Shown here one piece after another: positions 33,649-46,249 of a stretch of 64,000 bases of DNA. The stretch is from Phytophthora sp. 'mugwort' (taxonomy: Eukaryota > Oomycota > Peronosporomycetes > Peronosporales > Peronosporaceae). Position numbers and translations under genes: made by a program. Where the stretch lies: positions 1,984,001 through 2,048,000 of the forward strand of contig JAUCEF010000011.1 in the NCBI GenBank assembly GCA_033558025.1. The letters are read 5' to 3'. Below the pieces are notes generated by a model. The model saw nothing but the letters and a program-made list of their open reading frames with translations. It made no database searches and was not told the origin of the DNA. How positions within the stretch are numbered: the stretch's first letter is position 1; each line of letters begins with the position of its first letter.

Positions 33649-34926
33649 ATGACAGGTGCTAACATCCTCCAGTTCTGGTCATGGTCCACGATCCTGCTCT
33701 CGTACTTGATCTCCACAACTGGGAGCTACTGCAGTGAGTAGCGCTAGTTTTCATTTGACACACTGTAATGTGCTTCTTTTTTTACGTGTGCATGTCGTTG
33801 ACGCTGAAGCAATTCAACTCATGGAAAACTGGCGTCGTGTCGACAAGATCGTGCACAAGCGGGCTATGCTGGCGCTTTCCGCGCTTGCACTGGGTGGCTG
33901 CGGGATTTGGTGCACGCACTTCACGGGCATGACAGCGCTGGAACTGGAACTTGAGGATGGTTCAGCTCTCGAAATGGACTTCGAATTGGGTCTAACGATC
34001 CTCTCGTTTGTGTTTGCTGTGTTGGGCGTCCTCGTCGGACTCAAAATTGCGTCCATGGACCCGTACTTCCTTGAAATGGAAGCGGCAAGACGAAAAGAGA
34101 TGTTGGTAAGCCAGGAGTATCGTGATCCTTATGCTTCCGTACGATTCAAATAATGTTTAACCTTCCGTTATATGAATTAGGCCGCCAACCTGAAAAACAT
34201 GAAAATGTCCGCGATCGTGAATAAAAATGCTGTTACCCGGCGCATTAAAGTGAGTCGGCAGTCAGGGCTTAATCCAATCAGAGTACTAACATTCTGTTTC
34301 TGCTTATGCACATGGCAGGTTATCGCTCTTTTCTCGCGACTGTGGCTCATTATGCTCGGAGGAGCATTTGCAGCGCTGGGGGTTCTTGGCATGCACTACC
34401 TAGGTATGATGGCGCAGCGGACGAACGCCAGTATGAAGTTGAACGCTGGGATCGTGGTTCTTTCGGTCTTCATCGCTTTCTTCACGGCCAATGCTGCCTT
34501 TTGGATTCTCTTCCGAGCTGTAGGTGATGGGTGATGCGAGGGGTGGTTTGCTGCCCTGTCAGGTCTTTATTTTACTGACATTCATTGCAGCTGACCTTCA
34601 TGCCCGACAGTGAACTTCTTCGCCTAGGGAGTGCGTTGATCATGGGCGTTGCAGTTTGCGCAACACACTACTGTGGCATGGGAGCCGCATCGTACAAGCC
34701 CAGCGTCGAGAATTCTGCGGATACCACGCGGTTCATCATTAATCGCTCTGAAGCCGCGGTAGTTGCGTCTCATGGAGCGCTGTTGACTTGCTACTGGTTA
34801 GCCAGCTTCAGCGTAGTACGCAGTGTGCGAATTGCTGAAATGTCCGCGACTGCATCGACGATGCGTGAAAGTCGGTTATTAAAGAGTCAAAAGAACAGCA
34901 GCCAAAAAATCCGCGCACGAGAATGA
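33649..34926 (+). CDS. MHYT-domain membrane protein, copy A
   Basis: Five exons, 33649-33733, 33810-34105, 34181-34249, 34319-34519 and 34591-34926, encode 328 residues; introns are 76, 75, 69 and 71 bp, GT-AG. The MHYT domain is an integral membrane sensor module of six or seven helices whose repeated M-H-Y-T-like motifs may bind copper and through it O2, CO or NO (proposed for bacterial proteins). Here the three motifs are CTHFTGM (about 63-69), MHYLGMM (exon 4) and THYCGMG (exon 5), each at the end of a hydrophobic helix after GGCGIW, FAALGVLG and AVCA. The first and third motifs have Thr in place of the leading Met. No output domain follows, only a short basic tail. Exons and splice phases match copy B, which lacks intron 3. 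Confidence 0.87.
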
Positions 34927-35101
34927 AAAGCCATCGCTACATCATCATGTACTTACATGTACTTCAGTTAAGGTATTTCCATATTTCATGCAAAATATAT
35001 TTATACGGAGAATTTGTCTTTATATGGCCTAGCTTAGAATGGGCTTGTGTCGATACCAGTCCCCAAATTATCCTCGGCAGGCAGGAGCGAGGAGGGCAGC
35101 A

Positions 35102-36464
35102 ATGGCCAGCGCAATGGAGGAGATTTCGCAGCAATGGTTGGTGTCCAAGGTTTTCCTCTCGTATTTGATCGCTATCACCGGGAGCTTCTGCAGTACGCAA
35201 CTCGATTGATCCACGAATTTTTAATTATTAGCCTCGTTTCGCTCACTATTTCCTCGTATAATCCCCTCAGCGATCCAGTTGATGGAGAAATGGCGCAGTG
35301 CAATTGAGACCAAGGATAAGCTCGTGCTGATGTTACTCTCGTCAGTTGCGTTGGGTGGATGCGGCATTTGGTGCATGCATTTCACGGGGATGAACGCGCT
35401 CGAACTGACACGAGAAGACGGTTCGGTGCTCACCGTGGACTTCGAGGTAGGGCTGACAATTCTTTCATTCATTTGCGCTGTCGGAGGAGTCTTCGTTGGC
35501 CTTTGGATTGCATCTGCCGACCCATTCTTCCTCGAACTAGAACAGGAGAAACGCAAAAACATTTTGGTACATCTAAACTCAAGCTTTTCTGACCTTCAGC
35601 TCCAAGTTTCCTATTATTCTCACGCTCACTGCCATATTTTGCGGGTCGTACTATAGGTAAAAGACCTGGCATCAACGGCCATGTCAGACGTTGTCAACAA
35701 GCAGAAGGTTGCGAAGCGCATCAAGCTCATCGCACTCTTCTCACGTCTGCCCAGGATTGCCGGTGGGGGGCTGTTCGCCGCTCTTGGTGTGCTCGTCATG
35801 CATTATCTGGGTATGATGGCCCAGCGAACGCACGCTGACATGACCTTGACCGCTGGACTTGTGGTGATTTCCGTGCTTATCGCATTTTTCACAGCGACGG
35901 CTGCGTTCTGGATCCTGTTCCGAGCAGTAAGTCGCCCGTTGGTTTAATTGTTCGGTGTGATTCTTTGCTCAATACTCAACTAACGGACCGCTACTTGTTT
36001 TGTTGCAGCTTACATTTTTCCAGGACAGCGAGCTACTTCGACTTGGGAGTGCGCTCATTATGGGTATCGCTGTCTGCGGGACCCATTACTCAGGTATGGG
36101 AGCAGCCAGCTACGGTTATAATGCTGAAGGGATGGGAGATGAGGGTCTTGTCATGAAGGGGTCCCAGGCAGCGATTCTGGCATCTCACGGATCATTGCTT
36201 TTCTGTTACTGGGTGATGACGTGGAGTGTGGCTTCGAGCGTGCGCAACATCGCTTCGATGGCGTCAAACCCAAGCAAAGGTAGTAAACGAGACCCACGGA
36301 AGATTGTCGTTGACCAAGCAAAGGTGAATGAAAACAGTATCCGCGCGAGCGAAAATGGTTGGAAGCCAAGCGCAGCGGTTGGTCCCGGGGTGTCGACTGG
36401 ACCTCAAGAATCGGTACTCGAAACGGGCCCGAAGTCCTCTGTAAGCGAGTTCGACGAAGTGTGA
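35102..36464 (+). CDS. MHYT-domain membrane protein, copy B
   Basis: Four exons, 35102-35192, 35271-35566, 35657-35926 and 36009-36464, encode 370 residues; introns are 78, 90 and 82 bp. It is a tandem paralogue of copy A, starting 175 bases downstream of its stop codon. The motifs are CMHFTGM (about 65-71), MHYLGMM and THYSGMG, so this copy keeps the first Met-His pair lost in copy A. Transmembrane helices surround each motif. After the last helix comes a hydrophilic tail of about 80 residues, rich in Ser, Lys and acidic residues, absent from copy A and a possible signalling or interaction segment. Gas or metal sensing is family-level inference; no kinase or cyclase domain is attached, unlike many bacterial MHYT proteins. 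Confidence 0.87.
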
Positions 36465-36924
36465 AAACGTTATTCTAGCAGCATTTCACACAGACGTTGC
36501 AGCAAACACAAACGATACTCATTCTTTGGTTCCATTGAAATGTACTATAGTACGTTGCTTTCGTGTTATTGTGAATAAACTTGCAGATGCTGGTCGGTCT
36601 ACCAACAGTGGGTTGAAGTGGACAATACAATTCCCAAGTTGTTCCAAACCCATTCCATATGTATCTCCTAAGTCCGATTACGTACTTAGTGAGGACCATC
36701 GTTAACTCAAGTGCGTTTGGGCCTTCAGTCGATTTGTAGGTCAATCGATTCAACCAATCGACCGCGGAAACTTCGACTAGAACGCACAATCTGGTGCCAG
36801 TTGCTAAGATGCTCTGCAACATTGTTGATTCAGGCCAAATTTGCCGAACGAGGCCGGTTTGGCCTATCGCCGCCAAACCAACAGAGCCTTTTAATTGGTT
36901 ATAATGTAGACAATCCGAGTGTTA
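36465..36924. other. 3' flank of the MHYT gene, no gene recognised
   Basis: A 133-codon minus-strand frame (36876-36475) is open but shows no motif, and it overlaps the likely 3' untranslated region of the MHYT gene. Confidence 0.4.
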
Positions 36925-39900
36925 ATAATAATAACAAGTTGTTGTGGAATATTGTGTTACTGTCGCCCCCTATGTGGCTGCGAACTCAAATAACCATTCT
37001 CGAAGGTTGTGACAAACTTTCCAGGTTGACGTGTGCCCTCAGCCGGGCAGCCCTCGTCAGCTCTCACTCTGCTTGCTATCCCTGCGTTCCCTGTTCCTCT
37101 TGCCAAATTGTTCTCACTCTCTAGTTGTCAAGCTCTTGTTTTGTCCTTGTCCGCGGCCACTGCTGGTAGACGTTGGCAAGGAACTGTGTTGCCCACGCCA
37201 CAGCATGTGTGGGCTAGTACCTCCGCTATCGTGCGTGAGACGCTTCTTCCAGTCCATTGCGTAATTTTCCGTCCAGTCCGCCATCTTGTTGCTTTGTTGG
37301 TAATGGTGGTTCCAGCTTCCTATCTCGAACAGGTCGGCCAGTCTTCGTGTTTGTTGTTACCATGTCTGTCATCTTTTAAACTTAGGGGTTTTTCAGTTCT
37401 TAATCATCCCCAGAATCAGCGCGCTGTCGCCTATAATGTGTAGTCCGAGCCATTGTGTCTCTACTGCTTTGGATAGGAGCCGGTGCAGGCCGATGAACTC
37501 GGCTACATTGTTGGTGGTCGAGGCCTTACCGAGAGCCGTTGCGCAGACCCATAATGGAATCGCCCCGTCTTGTTCTCCCTCTGGTACTTCGATAACCACA
37601 CTTCCATTGCTCACTGGCCCTGGATTACCTCTTGAGCCGACGTCGAAAAATCCTATCCTCACTGTTATGTCTTGTATACTTCGATGCTGCTGTCCGCTCT
37701 CCATCCACTGTCTGCTAATTTGCTCCTCACTGCTCATCTTTGGTTGCGAGGCCTTGGTTAGTGGGTAAGGTCCCAATCTGTCTCTCGAGTGTGCTTCTTG
37801 GATCCCTTTGTGGAGCCCTCTGATCGACTGTTCCCTATTCTGGGTTTGCTGCCGTCGCCGTGTATTCGATCCACAGCCCAGCACCATATTCATGTGACGG
37901 TGACAGCGCAAGTGAGCGCCCACATGTCTTGAGCCACTTTGTTTAGATCGTCGCATATCTCTAGATGCTCTCGCTGAGCCCACTTCATAAGACAACTTTT
38001 TAAAGTTGTCTTTTTTCATTTATACACCGCGGTAGGTGCTTCAGCTGGAAGCTGAAAACATCTTGTTCTGCTTGCAGACATCCCTGCTGATCGAGTTATT
38101 TTCCCGTCGTTATGCTACCCCACTGTTGTAATACCATCGTCCACTGCTCATCAGCCTCTGGACAAGTCCAAATAAGGTGACTCCTCCAGTATCCTCGTCA
38201 TTTGCACAACTCTGCGCTGTGCAGCAGTATCCTCTCTTCGGGACTGGCCCATAGCCGTAACCTGTTCCATTTAAACCGCACGATGTTCTGGGTTTGGTAC
38301 GCTGTAACTCCTTCCATAGTGTGTGATCTTGACCAGACAGCCTGGTCAATGCTTGCGCGAATCCATGATTTGACTGCTTCCACTGCTACTGTATTTGTTC
38401 CTCCGCTGCCTTCGCCTCCTGATCCCGTTTTCTGTTTATGCTTTGTTTATATTTCCTGTTTGTTTGGGCCCGTCGACGTTTACCAGTCCATAGTGATCTC
38501 ATTCTGGAGATCCACGGGTGAGGCGTGACCCATAATTCCTTGTCCGGTACTTCCAATATGTTGGCTATCGCCTACTCCACCGTTCTTACTCCTCGATCCA
38601 AGTCGACAATCGACTTAGTTGAACCCGATGTATGCGTAATCATGTCTCCCCTCTCATCAGCAAGTTCAAAAGGTGGTGCTTGTCTAGAAGCATCTCTTTC
38701 TCCGGTCCCGCAAAAACAATCCCTGGGAAGTTCGCCAGTAGTGCAAGACAAATTGCCGAGAAAAGCGTCGCCGCCGAGCTACTTTGCTGTGTCTGCGCAT
38801 CTGTGGGTTCGCAGATTACCACTCCATGTCCTACTTGTCCGATCTCCATTATGTCCTTCACTTGTTTGTTCGGGCTCCTTTCACCACTTCGTTGTACTCT
38901 TTCCATTGGTGTGCATTTCCTGCTCCATTCCAGAGTTTCAGCTCTGTTAGCGCCAGGCTTGTTACAGTATCACAGTTCATCAACCCTGTGGTTCCTTGTC
39001 GGTGTCGTCTCTGTAGTTTTATGAGTTCCTTTAGTCGCCCTGTACATTTGATGATCAGGCCGCACCGTGTCCACCTCTGCATAGCCCGTTGACCACTTTC
39101 ATTGCTCGCCTCAGTTGTGTGTCCTTGCCTTGTTCGATCATGGCCACCTCCATGGTCGAACCCAGCATGAAAGCCGCCTATGGTCGTCCTGTGAGTCTGA
39201 GCATGGTACTAGTTCCCGGCTTGGATTCCACTCCTGTGGGCACTAGGGGGTCCACTGCTCTTTCATCTCTTTCTTGTAGTAGGTCGCCCACCGCTTATTG
39301 TTGCGGCTCTATGGTTAGCGCTCAATGCCCTGCAGTGGCTGCGCTCATGCCACCAACTCCGTTTTCAAGTTAGGCATACCAATACTCTCTGCTTTGGCGA
39401 CCTCTCCGCTATGACTCGCCTGATCCAACTTTTGGGTGTTCTGTCAGGATCCACGAAGACCGAGTTCCACACCAATTGTCGGATGGCCCTATCTGCCCTT
39501 TTAATCAACTCCTTCGGGGGCCACGCATGTCGTGACACATACAGGAGCTTCCGAATGACCACCGCTGCCGCTACCGCCGCGCGCTGCTGCGCGGTGTTTG
39601 TTTTGATGCTAGTCTGATGCGTAATGCCCCTAGTGCTTTGTTCCAGGCTTCTGTAGTCGTGCCCCCGCTGCCTGCCCAGTGTCCGAGATTTTTTGCGCTT
39701 GATGTTGCGGGGACAACTGTTGTGGAGACCTTGGGAACTTCTATATGTGGTATCTCCTATGCATTGTCACCCGTCTCTCTTGTTACTTTTCCGTATCACT
39801 ATCTGAGCACACTGCACCCAGCCGGATCGCTGCTATTTTTTTCACATTTAATCGTTGCCCAGACAGCGCAGAAAACCGTCCTACCGCCCTGATCGCGTCT

Positions 39901-40030
39901 GTCTGCATCTCTTTGGCCACGATGCAGATGGGCGTGTCATCCGCTCATCCAGCCACGTTGAGCTGCGTGTTAGGCTTGCTGTCATCGAGGGCGACGCCGG
40001 TAATTGCTGTATCCTGTGTTATCTCGTCAT
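36925..40030 (-). pseudogene. LINE ORF2 3' half: RT end, linker and RNase H
   Basis: Reading right to left, the RT appears from its palm (DLLYDEITQDTAITG) with the active-site box read as G-stop-ADDT, where the Tyr codon of YADD has become TGA (39945-39947). Then come KNLGHWAGSG and LLYVSRHAWPPKELI...RQLVWN from the thumb/connection region. A zinc-ribbon-like region lies near 38300. An RNase H domain lies at 38019-37393 with FFDVGSRGNPGPVSNG, NNVAEFIGLHRLL and GDSALI. The 3' end appears to be a TTATTATTA-type tail near 36925. Many stops make it dead. Endonuclease and RT fingers are missing. Confidence 0.82.
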
Positions 40031-42290
40031 AAAGCAGATCTATGGCGATGATAAAACGTCTCCTTCGGCTCCGGTCCCGATGAGCCCTGTTCCATCTGTG
40101 CTTGCTCACTGTCCTCCATTGGAGTACTGACGTCATCTTCTGCCGTATCCATTTTCATGTCCACATCCTCGTGCGCATCCACCTTCGCCCGCGTAGACTT
40201 ATGCTGCCCCACTCGCCTGGCAACGTTGGTAAAGGACCGATATTATCCTGATTCGTTTTGGTTGGCGGTTTGGCTCTCTTGCGCAGAGACTTTTGTTGCG
40301 CCAGTGTCTTTCTGTCCCCTCCTCTTGCATTTGTCGCCCCCTCTGTAGCAGTTTCACCAGTTGTTTAATGGTCTTTCTCTCTCCTTCGGGGAATGGCATG
40401 GTGGTCTGCACCTGGGTGGATGGCAACATACCGTCCAATTTGGCTGTGTACTTAACCTTGCTTGCTTCTGCCCCTTAAATCTGCCCTTGACAGAACTTAG
40501 TCGAGTGTTCTGGCGAGTAGCACCACTTACATGGCCAGTTCACGCTGATTTTATGGATATCACCACCTCCGCATCTCCTATGTTCAGTATCGCTACGTTC
40601 CGTATCGCCGCAGGACACCCTTGAGCCGGAACCTTGGCTACCCACTGCTTGTCATTAATGCCCGTTGTCTGTGCGTAGGTATGCGTCATCGATATCACTT
40701 TCAATTTAAGTGCAGACGATAGTATCCAGAACATATATTTTAATGTCACCATTCCCCTTCGGACTTCCACCTCAAACTCTTAATAGTCGAGTTTGATGTA
40801 TTCGTGAGTCATCTTTGCCTTTCTATGAGTTCATCGTAGTCAATGAATCTCAAGAGCTTCGCCGCTAGCGGCATTCTCCAGTTCATCCACTTGCTTGCCG
40901 TGGTTTTTCCTTTGAACGTGTCCTTGAGCACTCGTATCGTCATGTCCAGTGCAATTCTCGATAGCTCCGTTTTGAATTTCTTGACCTCCTGCTGCTGTAC
41001 CATTGCCGCCGCTTACCTCATTTGGAGTGACCTAGAAACGCTACTTTAGGTAAGTCCTGTAGGAACTTTTGCCCCGGCGCTAGATGTGCATACAAAGGAT
41101 ATACAATTCCATAAAATCTATCCTCGAAAGCCACCACCCCCTCTGCATCCATGGATTGCATGATGTAGGGCGGCGGGTACGGCACTTCGATCTGATGGTT
41201 GAGTATCATCGTTAACGCTGCATCCTCGCCCTCTGTCCGTGGCCTTAACTTATGGACCGCCTCAACAAGCTCCATACACAATGCACGTAGTCTCCGTTGT
41301 TTCCTTGTCAAACCATCGTTCTGTTCTGCTTCCATTCCACGCTCGACGGCTCACACATAAGAGATCGTTACCCCTTTCCTTTTCCGCATTCTCCTTGTTT
41401 TTCTTCTCTTGTTCAAAGTGAAGAGTTGGAGCTGCATTTCTACCTTTGTTTAACCAAAGTTTTCTCTGTGCACCCACTCGCGCATTAGGTTGTACAACTT
41501 TCTCTCATGCTCTTTGTCCTGCATATTCCAGTAGCTGTCCAAGTCTTCGTAAGTTGCACTTTGTTCCTTCGTCATGGCATCAGTCCATCCGCTCCTCAAG
41601 ATCTTCTCTTCCTCTGCACTGTGTCCTTTCTTGAGCGTGGATTTCTTAAAAGGCTGGAACCTGCGCTCCCTTGCGAGATCTCCCAACCTTACCACTGTAT
41701 GTGTGACAAAGGTCATTGGGGCATCGTTTAACAGATATCTTCGCAGCTGGTCGAAGACTGCTCTGCTTTTCTCTTGCTCTCCGCCTCCTCTTTTTCCACC
41801 ATGTCGCTGTTCAGCCCCCTCCGTCGCTTTGACTTCTCTAGCCTTCGACCTCGGCGATACCCTCTTCCTGTTCTGCTTGATAGACCCCATACCTTCTTCC
41901 GCATTAGGCCGCTCGATTGCTGGGTTTCCTCTCTTCTGCATGTTTTTGCTGCCTTCGCGTCCCGCCTTAGCAGCTCCTTCTTCTCCAACGCCTTCATATT
42001 TGCGTGGACTACCTCTCCCGGCTTGTTGTCCAGCTTGCTCCATCATCGCATCACAATTTCAAAGATGCCCGTCTGGGGAATCATCCATGAAAGCGGACGG
42101 ACGTGGAAGGTCTTAAATGCCATACCATGCACATCAAAGATCGTGATGTTTTTCGCTTCGTTCAGGAGTTCAGCAGACACGATGTAGGCTTCACGTGCAC
42201 TAGCAGCCTTGAGCACGCGATTGGCGTAACCTTGCATGTAGATGTCTGACGCTGGAGTACGTCGTAAGCATTGGTTCAGCCTCATCGTCG
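40031..42290 (-). pseudogene. LINE ORF1-like region
   Basis: A 198-codon Lys/Arg/Glu-rich frame (42046-41450) is followed in other frames by charged segments (41335-41018 and 41003-40809). A region near 40600-40480 (INIGDAEVVIS, then WPCKWC-like) recalls the end of LINE ORF1 before its zinc knuckles. It joins the RT palm of ORF2 near 40030 with no endonuclease between, which implies an internal deletion of the element. Confidence 0.55.
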
Positions 42291-43243
42291 CAATGGAGTG
42301 AATGAGTTTACAAATTCCGCATATATTCTACCAATCGAATCAGAGACTGACCTGAGCGGAAAGCACTGTCTCGCATACGGCGCTACAATTGACTTGATGG
42401 CCACCACGATAAGCAAGTTAACCCATCCAGCATCCCCTGCACGTCGCTGATCGTGGAAAAGACGAGGTCGGGCACGCGCGCAAACGCACATAAAGATATC
42501 TCCATCCGGGCGGCAAAGGTGTGCCTCGGCAGTCGCTAGTCTTGCAGTTCGTCAGCCGGCGCTCATCTGGCATCTTGTGGGGTGATTGAAATTCAAAGTG
42601 TTCTCTGCCTTTAATTGGCTCACAGTCATCTCATCGGAGGTTTGGCAAATAAAACGTATCGGTGGGGTCGGAAAGATGTAACCACTCTACAAATTTTGGT
42701 TTATTAGCTCCCTTTTCTGCAGTGCACGTTGACTTGCACATCTTTGGCTAAGTGGTTACATCTTCCCGCCGATGTCGGCAGCCCGCATGCAATTAAATAT
42801 AGGGTCCAGCTTGTTGCATCCTTGCAAAATAATGTTGTCGTGGAAGCGTGCTGGTTTTCGGCTCGCAGGACTGGGCAAACATTGCACGTGCGCTGTCGTC
42901 GCTTGGCTGTATTCCTCCTTTTCGCCATTAATCGCTCTGACGCGCTATGTGCTCAGAGGGCTGCACTACAACACACTACATACAAATACACCGAAGAAAG
43001 AGGTTTATAACTTGGTGGCGGAGCGCGCATCTGCGTACCGAACGAAGTGCCTTCGTACACTTCTGTGACTTGCAGCGAGTGGTGCTGATGTGTAGCTTAA
43101 TCATGTACTTCATGTGTGTCAGTGGGTGAGATTACTTAAAATTGTGGTAGGTTCTGAATGATATAGCTGTTGGTGATAACCGGGTCGATCAACCCCAGTA
43201 CAAGACTGCGCCGCGCTCGTCGCTTAAAAAGATATGAGACTCC
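42291..43243. other. intergenic stretch with an inverted repeat
   Basis: No recognisable gene. It contains the 14-bp inverted repeat 42673-42686/42751-42764. Confidence 0.45.
42673..42764. repeat. 14-bp inverted repeat around a 64-bp loop
   Basis: AAGATGTAACCACT at 42673-42686 and its exact reverse complement at 42751-42764. At 92 bp overall it could be a tiny MITE. Confidence 0.65.
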
Positions 43244-44880
43244 TCATTTTTTTAAGCGAAGAGCGCGGTGCAGAGGATAGCGCTTCAAGCGCATCTGGTC
43301 GTGGCGGTCCACACACCCTATGAATGCGCGGTAGTCGAGAGCACGGCAGTTCGATCTTGTTTGCTGCTCCCTGACGCAACACCCAATCGATTTAGCGCTG
43401 CCATCCGTGTACAGGAAATTCACTGGCCGCGTGTCCCACCAGCTAATCGTCACCATATTTTACACAAGTTTTGATACACGTGTGGAATTTGTAGGGGTCA
43501 CCGCTATTGTTCTCAATCACTTCTTTGCAGTATCCCTGGCGGTTCGTCATTATGGTTCCGACATAATAGAGCCCGTGATCAGCAACTGGATAGCTAATGT
43601 CACTGATGTGTAGAAGCTACCGATCACTATGAGTCGCATTCCTTGCTTTCTCGCTTTGGGACCGATCACATCCAGCATGGTTTGCACCACCACCGCCGAT
43701 CGGACTTCATGTCTGGTTTGTTGTATCACTTGAGCATGATGCTTCTTGCCACAGTAGACCTTAACCCTGTCGAAGTGCATCCCACGGAAATCCAAAGCCA
43801 TCAGCGTAAACTGCATAATTCAGCTTAGCACGTAAGTTTGACCAAACTAAAACATATCGAACGGTGACCGCACTGTACAACATGAGGTGATGAGTTCCCC
43901 ACTTGATCGAGAAGTAGCTATTTCAACCCGAACACTGATCCTCGAGCTCCAACCGGCCGTGCGTGAAACATCAGAGAGGTTGACGAAGTTCTCCAGCTGA
44001 AATTTGAGAGGAAGTAGGTGTCCCTTTCCACCTGGCGTTTGGCGAAGCGGTGTTGGCCAGTTGGTCTTCGTTCAGCAAGATGCGTATCTACATGAAGGAC
44101 AAGCCCCCTATATCTATATATTGATTGCGTCCTAGGACTGAGCCGAAACAACCATGAGTAATAGCACCGACGTCCGTTGTTTCCCAATGGTTTGGCAGCT
44201 TATCTCGTTTGGTTCAATAGCTCTAGCCACCGGCAAGCTCATGAACTCTGGAAGATCTCGTGCGGCACAATCGTTCTCACCGTTTCTATTTTTTATGAAA
44301 GTTATGCCTTCTTTTGCGGGGCAGCTTCGGGTCTCGTCGTCTTTTCGATACTGTTGGTAGGCTCAATCTATTTGTAAAGGCAGCATACCGCGGCGGTTTT
44401 CGTTTGAACATGCTGCGATTTTCTGCCAGATCGCAACCGACACCATGTAGAAGATAACCGCAATCGGAATATCGTCGTGTCGTAGCGCTTTCATTGCAGG
44501 GCTCGACTAGCCTTGCCTCATCCAAGGTAGCTGCCCGTGTCAAGTACAGGGTCGTAAGGTGCCATAAGGCCCTCGTTGAGGTCGGGTACTTCGGCACCTT
44601 CCCAACCCAAATCCGACATGCGTCCCAAGACAGTCTTTGTCAAGTTTCCGGCCAGCACTTCATCTTCTCCACCGAAACTGTCTAAGACATTCTCTGCTAA
44701 GAGAACGTCTTCAGCAGTCTCAACGTCAGTCTCCCATGCGTCGTCAATAACGTCTCTCAGTCGGTATTGCATATCCATGTCACCCTCGGCAGCATACTCG
44801 CCAGTCTCGACGCTGCCCTCATCGCCAGATTCGATAGCTCTAAACTGCCGAGGCCTTGTGCTAAGCCCCACCACAATCAA
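43244..44880 (-). pseudogene. PiggyBac transposase pseudogene 1
   Basis: The minus strand begins with an acidic N-terminal region (44880-44518: WETDVETAEDVLLAENVL...). After heavily broken middle parts comes VKVYCGKKHHAQVIQQTRHE (about 43750), then LIVIGSFYTSVTLAIQLL, a degraded form of the PiggyBac D-x-F/Y-Y-T-S-x-x-L box with Asp changed to Gly. Then come ISWWDTRPVNFL and GCVDRHDQMRL, the latter being the conserved G-V-D-x-x-D-Q motif. Several frames are used, so it is inactive. A unified 44880-43244 extent is inference from order and spacing. Confidence 0.75.
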
Positions 44881-46249
44881 GCCGAAGTCAGTTTGTTTTT
44901 GCCGAACGTGCGTCCCCTCGTAACTTCATCTCATCGTTTTCGTCTCTTCATATTTATGAGCGCTAAACCAAAACAAAACAGGTCAATATACACGATATCA
45001 TCCACCCAATATTCACTCCAATATTCACTCCAATATTCATTCCTTATCGTTCATCATACGGGGTCGCTTGGCGTGTATGCGGATTCTATAGACTAGATGT
45101 CGGGGATAAACGTGTCACAGACGCGATTGCCGACGCCGTATCCGAATCTTGAACAGGTGGTGATGTGTCTGGGACACAGAGCGCCGTAGACGAGGAGGCG
45201 ATATAGTACTGGGGCTAGTACTTCGAACCCGTGAGGGACACGCCGGTCTCCTCCTCTTTGGACATTGTCGTGCTGCAGGCGGTAGCGCCGTAGGAGTTGG
45301 AATATCGAGATCAAATGTATCGTCTTGGTCTGCTTCACTCGGCAGCATTGTAGCCAATTGTGGCGCCGCCTTCGCTCTGCTCATCAGCTTTTTTGCCCAC
45401 TTGTTTGGCTTAAAAAGCGCGACGCGAAATAAAAAAAGGCACTGCTGACAGTCTAAAAGACAGCCGACCGACAGGTCTCTCCTGTTGATGATTAGGACGC
45501 TTCGTTAAGTCGATTTCCCATACCATAAAATATCCGTTTAACGGGCCTATCCGACTTGTACAAAATTATCGTAGATAACGAGTAGCCAGCTCTCAAAACA
45601 AATATATTACTTTTTACATTACATGAGTCATACTAAACATTACACTCTTAATCGCTTTCATTAACAACAGAACGCAGCGAATGGGCGCTCTTGTTACCGG
45701 TTCCTTGGGTCTGATCAGATCGAGCAGCTCGACCTAAAGTCTGAACAAAAATAGAAAATCGCCGCCGACAGGTCGAAAGACCTGAACTAGACCCTACCTG
45801 TATATAAGCCACAAGCAAACGCTGCGTCAGTCCATCGTCTCAAATCTGACAGCCCATCGCCATATTTTTTCAGGCCCAGTATCTGCATAACTTTCTCTTC
45901 GTCTTCGTCGTCAAAGGGCTCCTGAGACGTGCTTTACTTCCAGACCGTTTATTCATTGTATAAACAATTTCAGTTTGTGGGAATTCTTTCGAGCATGCCA
46001 AATGCTAACAGTTTCGTCACACGCATATACACACTTCATGTGCTTGAAAACGGACCACGATACTGATACTCACCTACAGCTTTCACAGTAGCGCCGTCTC
46101 TTGAATTGATCAGTAGTTGAAAAGCCTTCTTGTATCGAGCGATAAATTCCTGTCTTCGTTTAAAGCTCCATGAACTGTCGTAGACACGATCTTTGTTCAG
46201 AATGTCCCGGGCATCTTCAGCTTAAGGAGGGCAAGGATTCGATTCTGCC
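44881..46249. other. no gene recognised; one short tandem repeat
   Basis: At 45003-45043 the unit CCAATATTCACT occurs three times in a row, the last imperfect. A minus-strand frame (45384-45093) with Pro/Ser/Arg-rich composition has no known domain. Confidence 0.45.

Noticed and set aside
36475..36876. 133-codon minus-strand frame after the MHYT pair
   Set aside because: No motif, and it lies over the probable 3' untranslated region of the upstream gene.
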